Assembly (NCBI GenBank): GCA_031292665.1
Contig: JARLGR010000033.1
Span: 1-64,000, forward strand
DNA: 64,000 nucleotides
Direction of reading: 5' to 3'
Origin: Mycobacterium sp.
Lineage (GTDB): Bacteria > Actinomycetota > Actinomycetes > Mycobacteriales > Mycobacteriaceae
Position numbers and translations under genes: made by a program. Below are positions 6,931 to 15,725 of this stretch, one piece after another (position 1 is the stretch's first letter; each line of letters begins with the position of its first letter). Under the pieces are notes generated by a model. That model searched no databases. It was not told the DNA's origin and worked only from the letters and a program-made list of their open reading frames with translations.

Positions 6931-8051
6931 TTCAGATTGCCTGCCACCGTCAGTCCGCCGGCTTCAGGATTGTGGTGGTTGAACGGAACCGTATGATCGA
7001 GGTCACAGGCCACCGCCGGCCGGCTGCACCCGGGAAACCGGCACGTCAGATCCCGGCACCGCACGAACCGCTCCAGCGCCGCCGACGGTTGATAACGCAG
7101 CGCCTCCACAGGACTGGTGACCGGGTCCGCAACCAGCACCGAGGCGGCCTGGGCGAGCGCGCGCACCTGCTCGGCGTCGATGAGCCCGTAGCCCTCCAGA
7201 TACCCCGGCGCGCAGCCCTCACTGTGCGTGGTCTGCTCGCTGGCCACCACGTTGATCACCACCCGGACCCCACCGGCATCGGGCTCGGTGGTTTCGTCGC
7301 CGGATCTGATGGGGAACTCGGCCTGCCCACAGGCGCAGGCCAGCCGACGTCCTTCGGTCAACGCGGCCAACGCGTCAGCGCGGCGCTGATCCAGTGTCCG
7401 CGGATCCGCCGGGCACACCCCCGCGGCGAGCTGAGACAGCCGCCGGTCAAACGCCTTTGCGGCCGCCGCGGCCACCGTGCCGTAGATGTCGGCCATCCCG
7501 TTGTCTCGGGCGTCGACCGCGAGGTAGCGGTCCTTGTCGGCGGCCTAGCGGCGTTCACGGGCCGCGTCGGGATCCATGGCGCGCACCGCGGCGTCCACCG
7601 CGTTGACGATCCGCTGCCTCGACCAGCCCCGCCAGGCGCCGATACGGGCGGTCAGCGACTGGTCAACCTTGGTAATCAGCGTCTAGTCGGTGACCAGATC
7701 GGTCCGGCTCAAGATCAACCGCACCGCGCGCCAATCCGTGCGGCCCTCGGCCAGCAGGGCCGCCAACGCAGGCAACCGGACATCCAGCGCCTCCGCGTAC
7801 GACACGACATAGCCCGCCGCCACCGGGGACAGATTCATCGCCGCGGCCACCTCGGCGGCGGTCTGCTCACACCCGTCGATCTCGGCGTACCCGCGCCCGC
7901 GCTCCGACCTCTCGGCGGCCGCGACCCGATGGCGCAGCAACGCCGCCACCGCCGCCAACCGCGGCGCCACCAACACCGACTCCTGCCGATGCGTCGACTC
8001 CACCACCGCCACCAAGGCCGAAGGATCGAGCCCTCGCAGATCATCGAACAT
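6909..8051 (-). pseudogene. 13E12 repeat family HNH protein (DUF222-HNH), two in-frame TAG codons and lost C-terminus
   Basis: One continuous frame encodes a DUF222 domain (from MFDDLRGLDPSALVAVVEST) and a C-terminal HNH segment (CRFPGCSRPAVACDLDHTVPF and NHHNPEAGG). It is broken by TAG at 7683-7685 and TAG at 7545-7547. There is no frameshift: codon phase is kept across both stops and the sequence between them still reads as 13E12 protein. The C-terminus is cut at the prophage junction. 13E12 genes are multicopy in mycobacteria and serve as phiRv1 target sites. The likely start is the ATG at 8051. Confidence 0.85.
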
Positions 8052-8225
8052 CTGTTCGACTATGCCACCAGGGTACGACAATGATCGTCGTGAACGGCCG
8101 GTTGTGGATAATCCGCCGGGGTCCGCTTAGCAGCGATCCGACGGTTGTCCCGACCGCGGCGATGACCTTCGCCCCTGTTGCACCGCGACGCACTCGATGT
8201 GAGCTTGGTGCCGAGGGAGGCGAGG

Positions 8226-8750
8226 ATGACGGCTGACGCGCGCCGCAGGCTCATCGTCGCCGTGCTCGGCGTCGGCGGTCTGGCGCTGGCATGGCTGGTG
8301 TTGCTGCCGAGGATCTTCAGGCGACACCGCGACGCACTGCTCAAGCGGGGCCCGTTCAAGAGTTTCTTGACTCGCTATAACGGCATGACCCGCAAGATCT
8401 CGGGGAGTGAGCGGTCGTCATGGGCGCTATTGACCCACGTAGGGCGCAGCAGCGGGCGCGTCTACCAGACGTCGCTCGGCACGGCTGCCTACGGCGACGG
8501 TTTCTTGTTGCCGTTGGGTTATGGCCCGCACACGGACTGGTACCGAAACCTGACGGCCGCCGAGGCAGGCACGCTCGCCTGGAAAGGGCGCACGTACCAA
8601 CTCGAGCGGCCCGAGTTGGTCAATGGAACCGACGCGATCCGAGCCTGGCCAACAGGATCGCGAATCCTTCTGCGGTTAGCCGGAATCCATGAATTCGTGT
8701 GGCTGCATCAAGGCCATCAGCACCAGCCTGACGCGGTCTGGAAGAGTTAA
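8226..8750 (+). CDS. Nitroreductase/deazaflavin-dependent (Ddn-like) family protein
   Basis: Starts at the ATG at 8226 behind GGGAGGCGAGG, giving 174 residues. An N-terminal hydrophobic helix (LIVAVLGVGGLALAWLVLL) suggests a membrane anchor. The core has the split-barrel pattern LTHVGRSSGRVYQTSL, then FLLPLGYGPHTDWYRNL, and AGTLAWKGRTY, typical of the mycobacterial DUF385/Ddn family. Many members bind F420 or act in menaquinone reduction; the substrate here cannot be told. The DUF427 gene follows at once and is probably co-transcribed. Confidence 0.75.
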   Translation: MTADARRRLIVAVLGVGGLALAWLVLLPRIFRRHRDALLKRGPFKSFLTRYNGMTRKISGSERSSWALLTHVGRSSGRVYQTSLGTAAYGDGFLLPLGYGPHTDWYRNLTAAEAGTLAWKGRTYQLERPELVNGTDAIRAWPTGSRILLRLAGIHEFVWLHQGHQHQPDAVWKS

Positions 8751-8754
8751 CGTC

Positions 8755-9459
8755 ATGACTCTGGTAGCCGGGCGAGGTCCGCTCAGCAGCGATCCGGCCG
8801 GCCGGTTTTCGCCCGCGGTACCCGCCGGCGTCGACATTGGGGTCTATATCGAACCGCACCCCCGGCGCGTCCAGGCCTTTAAGGACGGGCGGCAGGTGAT
8901 CGACACCGAGCGCGCGCTGATGGTGCACCGGCGCGGCCACCCACTCAGCTATGTCTTCCCCGTCGACGAGGTCGGAGATCTACCGGCCGACCCAGAGGCG
9001 GAGGCACCGGGTTTCGTTCGTGTGCCGTGGGAAGCGGTCGACACGTGGCTGGAGGAAGGCCGAGAACTCGTCCACTACCCGCCGAACCCGTACCACCGCG
9101 TCGACTGCCGCCCGACGCAACGCCACCTGCGCGTAGCGGTCAGTGGCACCACGCTGGTGGACACGCACGACACGATGATCGTTTTCGAGACTGCGCTCGA
9201 ACCCCGGCTCTACGTGGACCCCGTCCACGTGCGCACGGATTTACTCCGGCGCTCCGGGACGTCGAGTTACTGCAACTACAAGGGATTCGCAACCTATTGG
9301 TCCGCCGCCGTGGGCGACCCCTCTAGTAGCCCAGTGGTCAACGACGTCGCCTGGAGCTACGAGGATCCGCCGTCGGAAAGCCTTCCGATCAAAGGGTTCC
9401 TGAGTTTCGACGCTGCCCACGCCGATGTCGTCGCCGAGCTGCCGGTCACCCGTAGCTAG
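8755..9459 (+). CDS. DUF427 protein with two tandem domain copies
   Basis: Starts at the ATG at 8755, four bases after the previous stop, with GGAAGAG upstream. The C-terminal half has the DUF427 hallmark SSYCNYKGFATYW and ends in the usual SFDAAHADVV. The N-terminal half repeats the fold in degenerate form: VQAFKDGRQVIDTERALMVH parallels VAVSGTTLVDTHDTMIVFET. The substrate is unknown. The last 14 bases overlap the convergent acyl-CoA dehydrogenase gene. Confidence 0.75.
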   Translation: MTLVAGRGPLSSDPAGRFSPAVPAGVDIGVYIEPHPRRVQAFKDGRQVIDTERALMVHRRGHPLSYVFPVDEVGDLPADPEAEAPGFVRVPWEAVDTWLEEGRELVHYPPNPYHRVDCRPTQRHLRVAVSGTTLVDTHDTMIVFETALEPRLYVDPVHVRTDLLRRSGTSSYCNYKGFATYWSAAVGDPSSSPVVNDVAWSYEDPPSESLPIKGFLSFDAAHADVVAELPVTRS

Positions 9460-10591
9460 GGCGTCCCAGCCCCAGCTCGTGCTGGGCAATCATGTTGCGG
9501 AAGACTTCCAAGGTGCCGCCGTAGATCCCGGTCGGGACAGCGAGCCGGAAAAGATATTCCGTGGTTCCATCGTCGGCCGAACCGGGATTCTCGGTTGGCA
9601 ACGCCGACGCGGTGCCCAAAATATCCATCAAATCGGGCGAGATGTCGCGCATCGTCTGCGCCAGCGCGACGCGACCGTACATGCCTGGAGTGGACAGCGC
9701 CGCCTCCATCCGTGCGAAGCTACGTCCAAGCCGGTATTTCACGGACTCGGACGCGTCCGGTACGAGCCCCGCGACCGTGTCCACTGCCTCTGCCATCAGG
9801 GCGCCGTGGCCCGACATGGTCGCAACATCCTGCAAGCCATGGTCTTCCGGATCGACAACGCCGTGCTCGGCGTCTAGCGCGAACCGCATCACCGTCCAGC
9901 CGCCGTTGACCTCGCCGATCCGGTACAGGTCGTCGACGCGCACGTCGCTGTAGTAGACGATGTTGGTGCGGTCGCCGTCCACGGTGCGGATGCCCTGAAT
10001 CTCGATGCCCGGTGACGCGAGCGGCACCAGGAACATCGTGAGGTTCTTGTGTTTGGGTCCTTGCGGGTCGGTGTTGGTGAGCAGGAAGACGTACTTCGCG
10101 TTCTGTGCGTTCGAGGTGAACATCTTGGAGCCGTTGATGATCCACACGTCACCGTCGCGCACCGCCCGGGTCTTGCAGGTGGCGACGTCGGAGCCGCCCT
10201 CGGGCTCCGTGTAGCCCAGGCAGAGCCGGATGTCGCCGGACAGCACCCCCGGCAACACCTGGCTGGTGAGTTCCGGCGCGCCGAATTGCTGGACCATCCG
10301 CGCGACGACGGACGTGGTGCCCCAGTGGTACCAGGGCGTGTGCGCCCGGGCGATCTCCAGTGCGAAGATCCGCCGGCCGACCGGGCTGAATCCGCCTTCG
10401 GACTCGAGCCTCCAATCCCCGGCCAGATATCCCGCTTCTCCCAACGCCAGATGCACACCCTCATCGAAGTTCTCGCCCGACTCCCGATCGCGCCCGCGCA
10501 CCTCGTCGGTGACGTGTTCGGCGAGAAATGCCCGTGTCTGCTCGAGGAAAGCCTTGTCCTCGGCTGAGAACGTGACCGGTGAGAAATCCAT
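9446..10591 (-). CDS. Acyl-CoA dehydrogenase (FadE-type)
   Basis: A 381-residue flavoprotein with the family layout: an N-terminal helical domain, CLGYTEPEGGSDVATCKTRA in the middle beta domain, and the C-terminal flavin-site motif YGGTLEVFRNMIAQHELGL. It would oxidise an acyl-CoA or steroid-side-chain CoA ester to the enoyl form. The ATG directly follows the stop of the LLM oxidoreductase gene (TGAATG), so the two form an operon. The substrate cannot be read from the sequence. Confidence 0.85.
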   Translation of the reverse strand: MDFSPVTFSAEDKAFLEQTRAFLAEHVTDEVRGRDRESGENFDEGVHLALGEAGYLAGDWRLESEGGFSPVGRRIFALEIARAHTPWYHWGTTSVVARMVQQFGAPELTSQVLPGVLSGDIRLCLGYTEPEGGSDVATCKTRAVRDGDVWIINGSKMFTSNAQNAKYVFLLTNTDPQGPKHKNLTMFLVPLASPGIEIQGIRTVDGDRTNIVYYSDVRVDDLYRIGEVNGGWTVMRFALDAEHGVVDPEDHGLQDVATMSGHGALMAEAVDTVAGLVPDASESVKYRLGRSFARMEAALSTPGMYGRVALAQTMRDISPDLMDILGTASALPTENPGSADDGTTEYLFRLAVPTGIYGGTLEVFRNMIAQHELGLGRPSYG

Positions 10592-11512
10592 TCAGACCAC
10601 GTTGATGACGAGTTTTCCGAAACGGTCGATGCTTTCCAGCGCATGCGCCAGGCCGTCGCCGGGCAACCCCACCTGGACCCAGTTCACCCCAAGTGCCGCA
10701 AGCTTTTCCAGGCCGCTCAGGTATGCGTCGGCGTTGAACCCTTCGTTCGCCGGGCTGCCGCCCTCAAAGTTGGTGAACGTGATGTCGACTGCCGACCAGT
10801 CCCTGTCCGCTTCGTCGCAACGGCGGCGCAGGTCGTCGATTCCCGCGGCCAGGCGGTCCTCGGATTCGATGGTCGCGGTGCCCGCCGTCTTTGCCAGCAT
10901 CGCGGGCGCGGGGAACGGACACCAGCCGTCACCGTACCGGGCGACTCGCTCACGCGCCGACGTGGTGTTGCCACCGATCCAGATCGGCGGATGCGGCCGG
11001 CTGATCGGGTGCGGGTGAGCGGTGATGCCCCGCGCGTTGAAATGCTTGCCCTCGAAAGAGACGTCATCGGTAGTCCACACGGCCCGGATCACCCGCAGCG
11101 CTTCTTCGAACAGTTCGGCGCGCTCGTCGTAGTTCACCCCGAGCGCCGCGAATTCTCGCTTGAGATAACCGACACCGACCGCCAGCGTGAACCGGCCACC
11201 CGAGAGCAAGTCCAGCGTCGCGCCGGACTTGGCCACCACGAACGGATTTCGATACGCCAGCACCACGATGTTGGGGATCAGGCGCAGCGTTGTCGTGCGG
11301 GCCGCCGCGAAACCAAGGGCGACAAAGGGATCCAGCGCGTCATGACCACCGGCGTCCAACCAGCGCTGTGACGGCGCGGGGTGATCGGTGAAGCCGAACC
11401 CGTGAAAGCCGGCCGCCTCGGCCGCCGCTGCGACCGCCGCGATGCCCTCACCAGCCACCAACTCCGGATTGTAGGGATGGGTGTGCATCGGGTGGGTGAT
11501 CGTGAAATGCAT
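10592..11512 (-). CDS. LLM-class F420-dependent oxidoreductase
   Basis: The 306-residue protein shows the luciferase-like TIM-barrel pattern: FGFTDHPAPSQ, LGFAAARTTTLRLIPNIVVLA, RNPFVVAKSGATLDLLSGGR, LAVGVGYLKREFAALGV and PPIWIGGNT. These are hallmarks of actinobacterial F420-dependent enzymes that reduce or oxidise small molecules. It is the first gene of a tight pair with the acyl-CoA dehydrogenase. The reaction is unknown. Confidence 0.85.
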   Translation of the reverse strand: MHFTITHPMHTHPYNPELVAGEGIAAVAAAAEAAGFHGFGFTDHPAPSQRWLDAGGHDALDPFVALGFAAARTTTLRLIPNIVVLAYRNPFVVAKSGATLDLLSGGRFTLAVGVGYLKREFAALGVNYDERAELFEEALRVIRAVWTTDDVSFEGKHFNARGITAHPHPISRPHPPIWIGGNTTSARERVARYGDGWCPFPAPAMLAKTAGTATIESEDRLAAGIDDLRRRCDEADRDWSAVDITFTNFEGGSPANEGFNADAYLSGLEKLAALGVNWVQVGLPGDGLAHALESIDRFGKLVINVV

Positions 11513-11522
11513 CGGCGGCCCG

Positions 11523-12404
11523 TCAGAAGCGTGAGCGCGCGTCGATCGAGGTATCGCTGGTGCGCAGCGGGCGGATCAGCGCTTCCTGGGCGAAGGAGGC
11601 CAGCAGCTCACCCTCCTCGCTGTGCACCGTGCCGCGCACATACGACATCCCCGCACCGACCTGGGTGCTCTCGTGGGTGTACAACAGCCAACCGTTCCAG
11701 CGCACCGGTTCGTGGAACGCGACGGAGATACTCATCGGCGCGGTGGACACGGTCAGGTGCGCCTGGCTGGTGCCGATCCCGGGGTGGGCGCGCATGGTGG
11801 TGGAAATCCCCAGATGGCCGGTGAAATAGGCGAGGAGCGCCTTGGCCAGGTCGTCACGGGTCGGGACGGGGTCGTAGTGCAGCCACGCGTACAGCTCGGG
11901 CGGTCCCACCTCGTCGGGACTGTTGACGTCGACGACGTCGACGAGTCGCAGTTGGCGCCCGATCATCGGCATCTCGGACACATGGGAATCGGCCGGCGCC
12001 GCCACCTCGGGCCGCGGCAGGTGGTGGCGGATGACATCGCCCGTCGGAACGTCGGCCAGCACCGTGACGCTCAAGCAGCGCCGACCGTTCTGGTGCACGG
12101 CCACAATCGCGGTGGCGGTGGACCGGCCTTCGGCCACGACGTCGAGCACGAACTCGATCGGCGGGCCGACGGCCACGGCACGCGAGAACACCGCGTGTGC
12201 CGAGCGCACCGACTTGTCCGGGAATCGTTTGGCCACCGCGACAATCGCCTGAGCGAGCACCTGGGTGCCTTCCACCACCTGCCGTTCGTCGCCACCCGGA
12301 ATGCCGGTCTCGGCGGTGAACCGGTCTTGCCCGTCGGCCCGCGCGTCGAACAGATCCAGCAGGCCCTGCACCGTCCACTCAGTCTGCTCAGATTCTGTGG
12401 TCAA
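11523..12404 (-). CDS. TesB-like acyl-CoA thioesterase
   Basis: The 293-residue protein has the double hot-dog layout of acyl-CoA thioesterase II. The N-terminal half has VVEGTQVLAQAIVAVAKRF, SAHAVFSRAV and RSTATAIVAVHQNGRRCLSV; the C-terminal half has ELYAWLHYD, SISVAFHEPVRWNGWLLYTH and GELLASFAQEALIR. It would release free fatty acid from acyl-CoA. The start is a TTG with GGTGGAG seven bases upstream. It lies ten bases upstream of the LLM-FadE pair, so the three probably form one transcript. Confidence 0.85.
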   Translation of the reverse strand: MTTESEQTEWTVQGLLDLFDARADGQDRFTAETGIPGGDERQVVEGTQVLAQAIVAVAKRFPDKSVRSAHAVFSRAVAVGPPIEFVLDVVAEGRSTATAIVAVHQNGRRCLSVTVLADVPTGDVIRHHLPRPEVAAPADSHVSEMPMIGRQLRLVDVVDVNSPDEVGPPELYAWLHYDPVPTRDDLAKALLAYFTGHLGISTTMRAHPGIGTSQAHLTVSTAPMSISVAFHEPVRWNGWLLYTHESTQVGAGMSYVRGTVHSEEGELLASFAQEALIRPLRTSDTSIDARSRF

Positions 12405-12441
12405 ATCCGCTCCACCTCTCGTGCTAGCAGCTCACGGCTCA

Positions 12442-12470
12442 GCGTGACACTTTGAGTAAGATTTGTAAAG
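12442..12470 (+). repeat. Operator-like repeat copy 1
   Basis: GCGTGACACTTT followed by six bases and then GATTTGTAAAG. A second copy with 24 of 29 identical bases lies at 12733-12761. This copy is 38 bases upstream of the minus-strand thioesterase start and 62 bases upstream of the broken SRPBCC gene. The conserved outer blocks and variable centre suggest a protein-binding site. Confidence 0.5.
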
Positions 12471-12532
12471 CCACCCTCAATCGCCCGGGGCCGGGTGATG
12501 GAAACCGCAGAGAGGCAACGCAATTGGGCATC

Positions 12533-12775
12533 GTGACCAGCACCTCGGAGACCGCCTTCACCCAGACCTCCGAAACCGTCTACGACTTCGTCACCAGCCC
12601 GGTGATCTGGACGAAGACGTACCCGGGCAGCATGCACATCGCCATGCGGCCGACCCCCTTCGCGTTCACTTCGGTCGGAGGGCTTGAGAAGCGAACTCAG
12701 CCAGTCCGGAAATTGACACCGGCGGCAGCCGTGCGTGACACTTTTGCAATGATTTGTAAAGGCGGGAGCGGATGA
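12533..12775 (+). pseudogene. SRPBCC/polyketide cyclase-like protein, internally deleted remnant
   Basis: From the GTG at 12533 the frame reads TSTSETAFTQTSETVYDFVT and then SPVIWTKTYPGS, the usual start of a mycobacterial SRPBCC family protein. It then jumps directly to HIAMRPTPFAFTSVGGL, which in intact members lies about 35 residues further on. The C-terminal half is missing; the last 27 or so codons (after GGL) look unrelated. The gene is therefore a relic produced by an internal deletion plus 3' truncation. Confidence 0.65.
12733..12761 (+). repeat. Operator-like repeat copy 2
   Basis: Second copy of the repeat found at 12442-12470, ending ten bases before the ATG of the SMP-30 gene. 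The outer blocks GCGTGACACTTT and GATTTGTAAAG are identical, while five of the six central bases differ. Its closeness to the start codon would suit repression by a bound protein. Confidence 0.5.
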
Positions 12776-13599
12776 ACCCCGAACCTCTTGCCAACGGATT
12801 CTGCTTCGGCGAGGGCCCTCGCTGGTTCGAGGGATTGCTGTGGTTCTCCGACATGCTGGGTGAAGCCGTACATACGGCGGACCTGCGCGGCTCGCTGACC
12901 ACGCTGCCGCTGCCCGGTCACCGCCCGGCCGGCCTGGGGTTCCGTCCCGACGGCTCACTGCTGATCGCCTCGACCGAAAGCCGGCAGGTGTTGCGCTACG
13001 ACGGCGAAACCGTGGCACCCATCGCCGATCTCGCCGACCTGGCGCCGGCCAACCTGGGCGACATGGTCGTCGACGACAAGGGCTGCGCCTACATCGGCTG
13101 CCAGGCCTTCTCCGGCGGCGTGATCATCCGCCTCGATCCCGACGGCAGCGCCAGTGTGGTCGCCGAGGACCTCGACTTCCCCAACGGAATGGTGATCACA
13201 CCGAACCGGCAGCTCATCGTCGCGGAGTCGACCGGCCGGCGGCTGAGCGCCTTCACCATCGCCGGCCCCGGCGACGGTGAAGGCGCGCTGTCCGACCGCC
13301 GGGTGTTCGCCGACGGCCTCGACGGGCCGCCCGACGGCATCGCCCTGGACGCCGAGGGCGGGGTGTGGACGTCCATGACGCTGGCCCACCAGTTCGAGCG
13401 GATCGTTGCGGGCGGCGCCGTGACCGACCGCATCGACATGGGCGACCGGATCGCCATCGCGTGCGCGCTCGGCGGCCCACAGCGCCGCACGTTGTTCCTG
13501 CTGTCGACCACCGACGCGTATCCTCAGCGCCTGATTGGCACCCGGCTGTCCCAGCTGGACGCCGTCAGGGTCGCCACCCCCGGCGCCGGCCTGCCCTGA
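12772..13599 (+). CDS. SMP-30/gluconolactonase-like beta-propeller hydrolase
   Basis: The 275-residue protein has the SGL-family order: FGEGPRWFEGLLWFSDM with the metal-site Glu, GLGFRPDGSLLIAS, NLGDMVVDDKGCAYIG, LDFPNGMVITPNRQLIVAES and GPPDGIALDAEGGVW. Family members hydrolyse lactones or esters using a divalent metal. The ATG has GGGAG close upstream. A thioesterase-fold gene follows 18 bases later and is probably in the same operon. Confidence 0.85.
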   Translation: MNPEPLANGFCFGEGPRWFEGLLWFSDMLGEAVHTADLRGSLTTLPLPGHRPAGLGFRPDGSLLIASTESRQVLRYDGETVAPIADLADLAPANLGDMVVDDKGCAYIGCQAFSGGVIIRLDPDGSASVVAEDLDFPNGMVITPNRQLIVAESTGRRLSAFTIAGPGDGEGALSDRRVFADGLDGPPDGIALDAEGGVWTSMTLAHQFERIVAGGAVTDRIDMGDRIAIACALGGPQRRTLFLLSTTDAYPQRLIGTRLSQLDAVRVATPGAGLP

Positions 13600-13617
13600 C
13601 GTTCGAAAGGCGCACCA

Positions 13618-14430
13618 GTGACGGACTCCTACTACGAACTGATCGATGCCGACGATCCGTTGGGTGAGAAGTTCACGGCCACCGACCTGGTGCGCAGCAC
13701 CTGGGCCGCGGCGATGCAGCACGGCGGACCGGTGTCGGCGCTGCTGGTCCGGGCCCTCGAGCGGTGCGCCCAGCGCGACGACACCCGACTCAGCCGGGTC
13801 GTGATCGATCTGCTGGGACCGGTACCCGCCGAGGGCGACATGTGGGTCCGCTCGCAACGACAACGCAGCGGCAAGCAGATCGAGCTGGTCGGCGCGGAGA
13901 TGCTCGCGCCGGGCCCCGATGGTCAGCCGCGGCCCGTCGCCCGCGCCAGCGGATGGCGGCTGCAGCAACTCGATACGACGTCCCTCGCCCACGCGACGGC
14001 ACCGCTGCCCCGGCCCTTGTCAGAGGCACGCAGCCGCAACCTGCATGAGGACTGGGACCGCAACTACGTGCACAGCCTGGACTGGCGGTGGCTGACCGAA
14101 CCGCTCAACGAAGGCCCCGGCGAATCCTGGATCAACCCGACGGTCGACCTCGTCAACGGCGAGGCCATGACGCAGCTGGAACGCCTCTTCGCGGTGGCCG
14201 ACTGCGCCAACGGCATAGGCAGCAAATTGGACATCGCCAAGTGGACGTTCCTCAACACCGATCTGGCGGTGCACGTGTTCCGGGTTCCGGACGGTAAGTG
14301 GATCGGTATTCGCGCGGAGACCAGCTACGGGCCGGACGGCATCGGAACCACGATCGGAACGCTCTTCGACCAGCAGGGCGCAGTCGGCGCCATCCAGCAG
14401 TCGGTGCTGGTGCGCCGGCGACCCGCGTGA
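13618..14430 (+). CDS. Thioesterase-family (hot-dog fold) protein
   Basis: A 270-residue protein from a GTG start, with RSTWAAAMQHGGPVSALLVRALE in the first hot-dog half, WVRSQRQRSGKQIELVGAEM, and a second half with GEAMTQLERLFAVADCANGIG and GIRAETSYGPDGIGTTIGTLFD. This pattern is seen in mycobacterial acyl-CoA thioesterase-like proteins. It follows the SMP-30 gene, so both may act on the same lactone or thioester compound. Confidence 0.75.
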   Translation: MTDSYYELIDADDPLGEKFTATDLVRSTWAAAMQHGGPVSALLVRALERCAQRDDTRLSRVVIDLLGPVPAEGDMWVRSQRQRSGKQIELVGAEMLAPGPDGQPRPVARASGWRLQQLDTTSLAHATAPLPRPLSEARSRNLHEDWDRNYVHSLDWRWLTEPLNEGPGESWINPTVDLVNGEAMTQLERLFAVADCANGIGSKLDIAKWTFLNTDLAVHVFRVPDGKWIGIRAETSYGPDGIGTTIGTLFDQQGAVGAIQQSVLVRRRPA

Positions 14431-14490
14431 GCCCTGACCCGTGAGGCGAATAAGCGTGACTGTTCGGAAATACTTCGTAGAGTCTCAGAT

Positions 14491-15033
14491 ATGAGCCAGC
14501 CGGCCGACGCGACCGAGACCGACGCCTCGACGCGTCAGCGAATCCTCGCGGCCACCGCCGAGGTACTCGGTAGAAACGGCAAGACCAAGCTCAGTTTGTC
14601 CGACGTCGCCGCCCAGGCCGGGGTGTCGCGTCCCACGCTCTACCGTTGGTTCGCGTCCAAAGAGGGTTTGCTGGAGGCGTTTTCAAGCTACGAGCGACAG
14701 GTCTTCGAAAGCGGCCTGATCAAAGCGACGACGGGGCTCAAGGGGGTCGAAAAGCTCGACGCCGTGTTGCGATTCATCGTCGACTACCAGCACTCGTACT
14801 CGGGCGTGCGCATGGTCGACGTCGAGCCCGAGCACACCATTGCCCAGTTCTCCCGCGTCATCCCGCAGATGCGCGACGGACTGCAGCGCCACCTCTCCGG
14901 GCCCAACGCCGCGGTGAAGGCTGCGACGGTGATCCGAATCGCGTTCTCGCACTACATCGTCCGAAGCGACGACGCCGACCAGTTCCTGGCGCAGCTGCGG
15001 CACGCGGTCGGGATCAAGGGCGGATCGGATTAG
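14491..15033 (+). CDS. TetR-family transcriptional regulator
   Basis: The 180-residue protein has a typical TetR helix-turn-helix: TRQRILAATAEVLGRNGKTK and LSDVAAQAGVSRPTLYRWFA, then KEGLLEAF. The ligand domain is divergent. It lies 60 bases after the thioesterase-like gene on the same strand and is a candidate regulator of this small lipid cluster, perhaps through the repeats at 12442 and 12733. That link is inference. Confidence 0.85.
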   Translation: MSQPADATETDASTRQRILAATAEVLGRNGKTKLSLSDVAAQAGVSRPTLYRWFASKEGLLEAFSSYERQVFESGLIKATTGLKGVEKLDAVLRFIVDYQHSYSGVRMVDVEPEHTIAQFSRVIPQMRDGLQRHLSGPNAAVKAATVIRIAFSHYIVRSDDADQFLAQLRHAVGIKGGSD

Positions 15034-15400
15034 GGCGGGTCGGACAAAATTTTCAGGTGTTGTGCCTGAGGCTTAAGGGTATGTCGCGGTTTCGATTGTT
15101 GTCTGATGCTCAGTGGGCGTTGATCGAGGATCTGTTGCCGGCGCGGACGGGTAAGCGGGGCAGGCCGTTTCGGGATGCCCGTCAGGTGGTCGGGGGGATC
15201 ATCTACCGGGCCCGGTGTGGAATCGCGTGGCGGGATGTGCCTGAGGTGTTCGGCCCGTGGCTAGGCGCATCTGGAAGTCACCGGCGCCACGCATCGCCGA
15301 CCACGCACCCGTCCCGATCGCGTCCGCGGCGACAAGGCCTATTCGAGTTAGGCTACCCGCGCCCAGCTGCGCCGACGCGGCGTTTCCTTCCCCTTGTGCG
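15034..15400 (+). mobile_element. IS5-type insertion sequence remnant
   Basis: From the ATG at 15081 the frame reads SRFRLLSDAQWALIEDLLPA, then GRPFRDARQVVGGIIYRARCGIAWRDVPE, the N-terminus of an IS5-type transposase. After GPW the sequence jumps, in another frame from 15271, to LEVTGATHRRPRTRPDRVRGDKAYSS, a later part of the same transposase, which then meets TAG at 15349. The catalytic centre is largely missing, so the element is dead. No clear terminal inverted repeats were found. Confidence 0.75.
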
Positions 15401-15512
15401 CACCGTTATCGGTTGCACCGCCCCGGATGTGAATTGCAATTGCAAGGTTCGGGTTGAAATCTCGTGGGGAGAGAGGCCCTCATTTGGCCGACGTGTCCGG
15501 CGCTCGCGTCGC

Positions 15513-15725
15513 GTGGGGTCCCCCCAGGCATCCCCATACCCAAGTAAGTCAAGAAGACAGGAGAAGCTATGCGCTGTAAGCCAAGATGCTTGCACCCGGC
15601 GGGCATACACGTCTGGCTGGTGCACTACGCACTACCGCCGGTTGCGGTCCGGACAGGACATGGACGCCCCGATCAGACGTTACGTGCGGTACGACGAGGG
15701 GGCCGACGACAAACCAAACCCGTGA
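15513..15725 (+). CDS. Small phage-like zinc-motif ORF, possibly frameshifted at its start
   Basis: The frame contains CAVSQDACTRRAYTSGWCTT followed by HYRRLRSGQDMDAPIRRYV. The arrangement C-x6-C, GWC and HYRR resembles the zinc-binding leader of phage HNH-type proteins. The best ribosome-binding site (AGGAG) precedes an ATG at 15569 in the neighbouring frame; one extra base after that ATG would join it to this frame. The given start (GTG at 15513) is therefore only the first in-frame option. The stop overlaps the next small ORF as GTGA. Confidence 0.4.
   Translation: MGSPQASPYPSKSRRQEKLCAVSQDACTRRAYTSGWCTTHYRRLRSGQDMDAPIRRYVRYDEGADDKPNP

Noticed and set aside
6873-8084. 403-codon plus-strand frame
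   Set aside because: Antisense to the 13E12 gene; it stays open only because of high GC. The conserved DUF222 and HNH residues are on the minus strand.
12401-13018. 205-codon minus-strand ORF opposite the SMP-30 gene
   Set aside because: Shadow of the SMP-30 coding region; arginine- and serine-rich without motifs.
14646-15725. 359-codon plus-strand frame
   Set aside because: It strings together a shadow of the TetR gene, an IS5-type transposase fragment and a phage-like ORF; not one protein.
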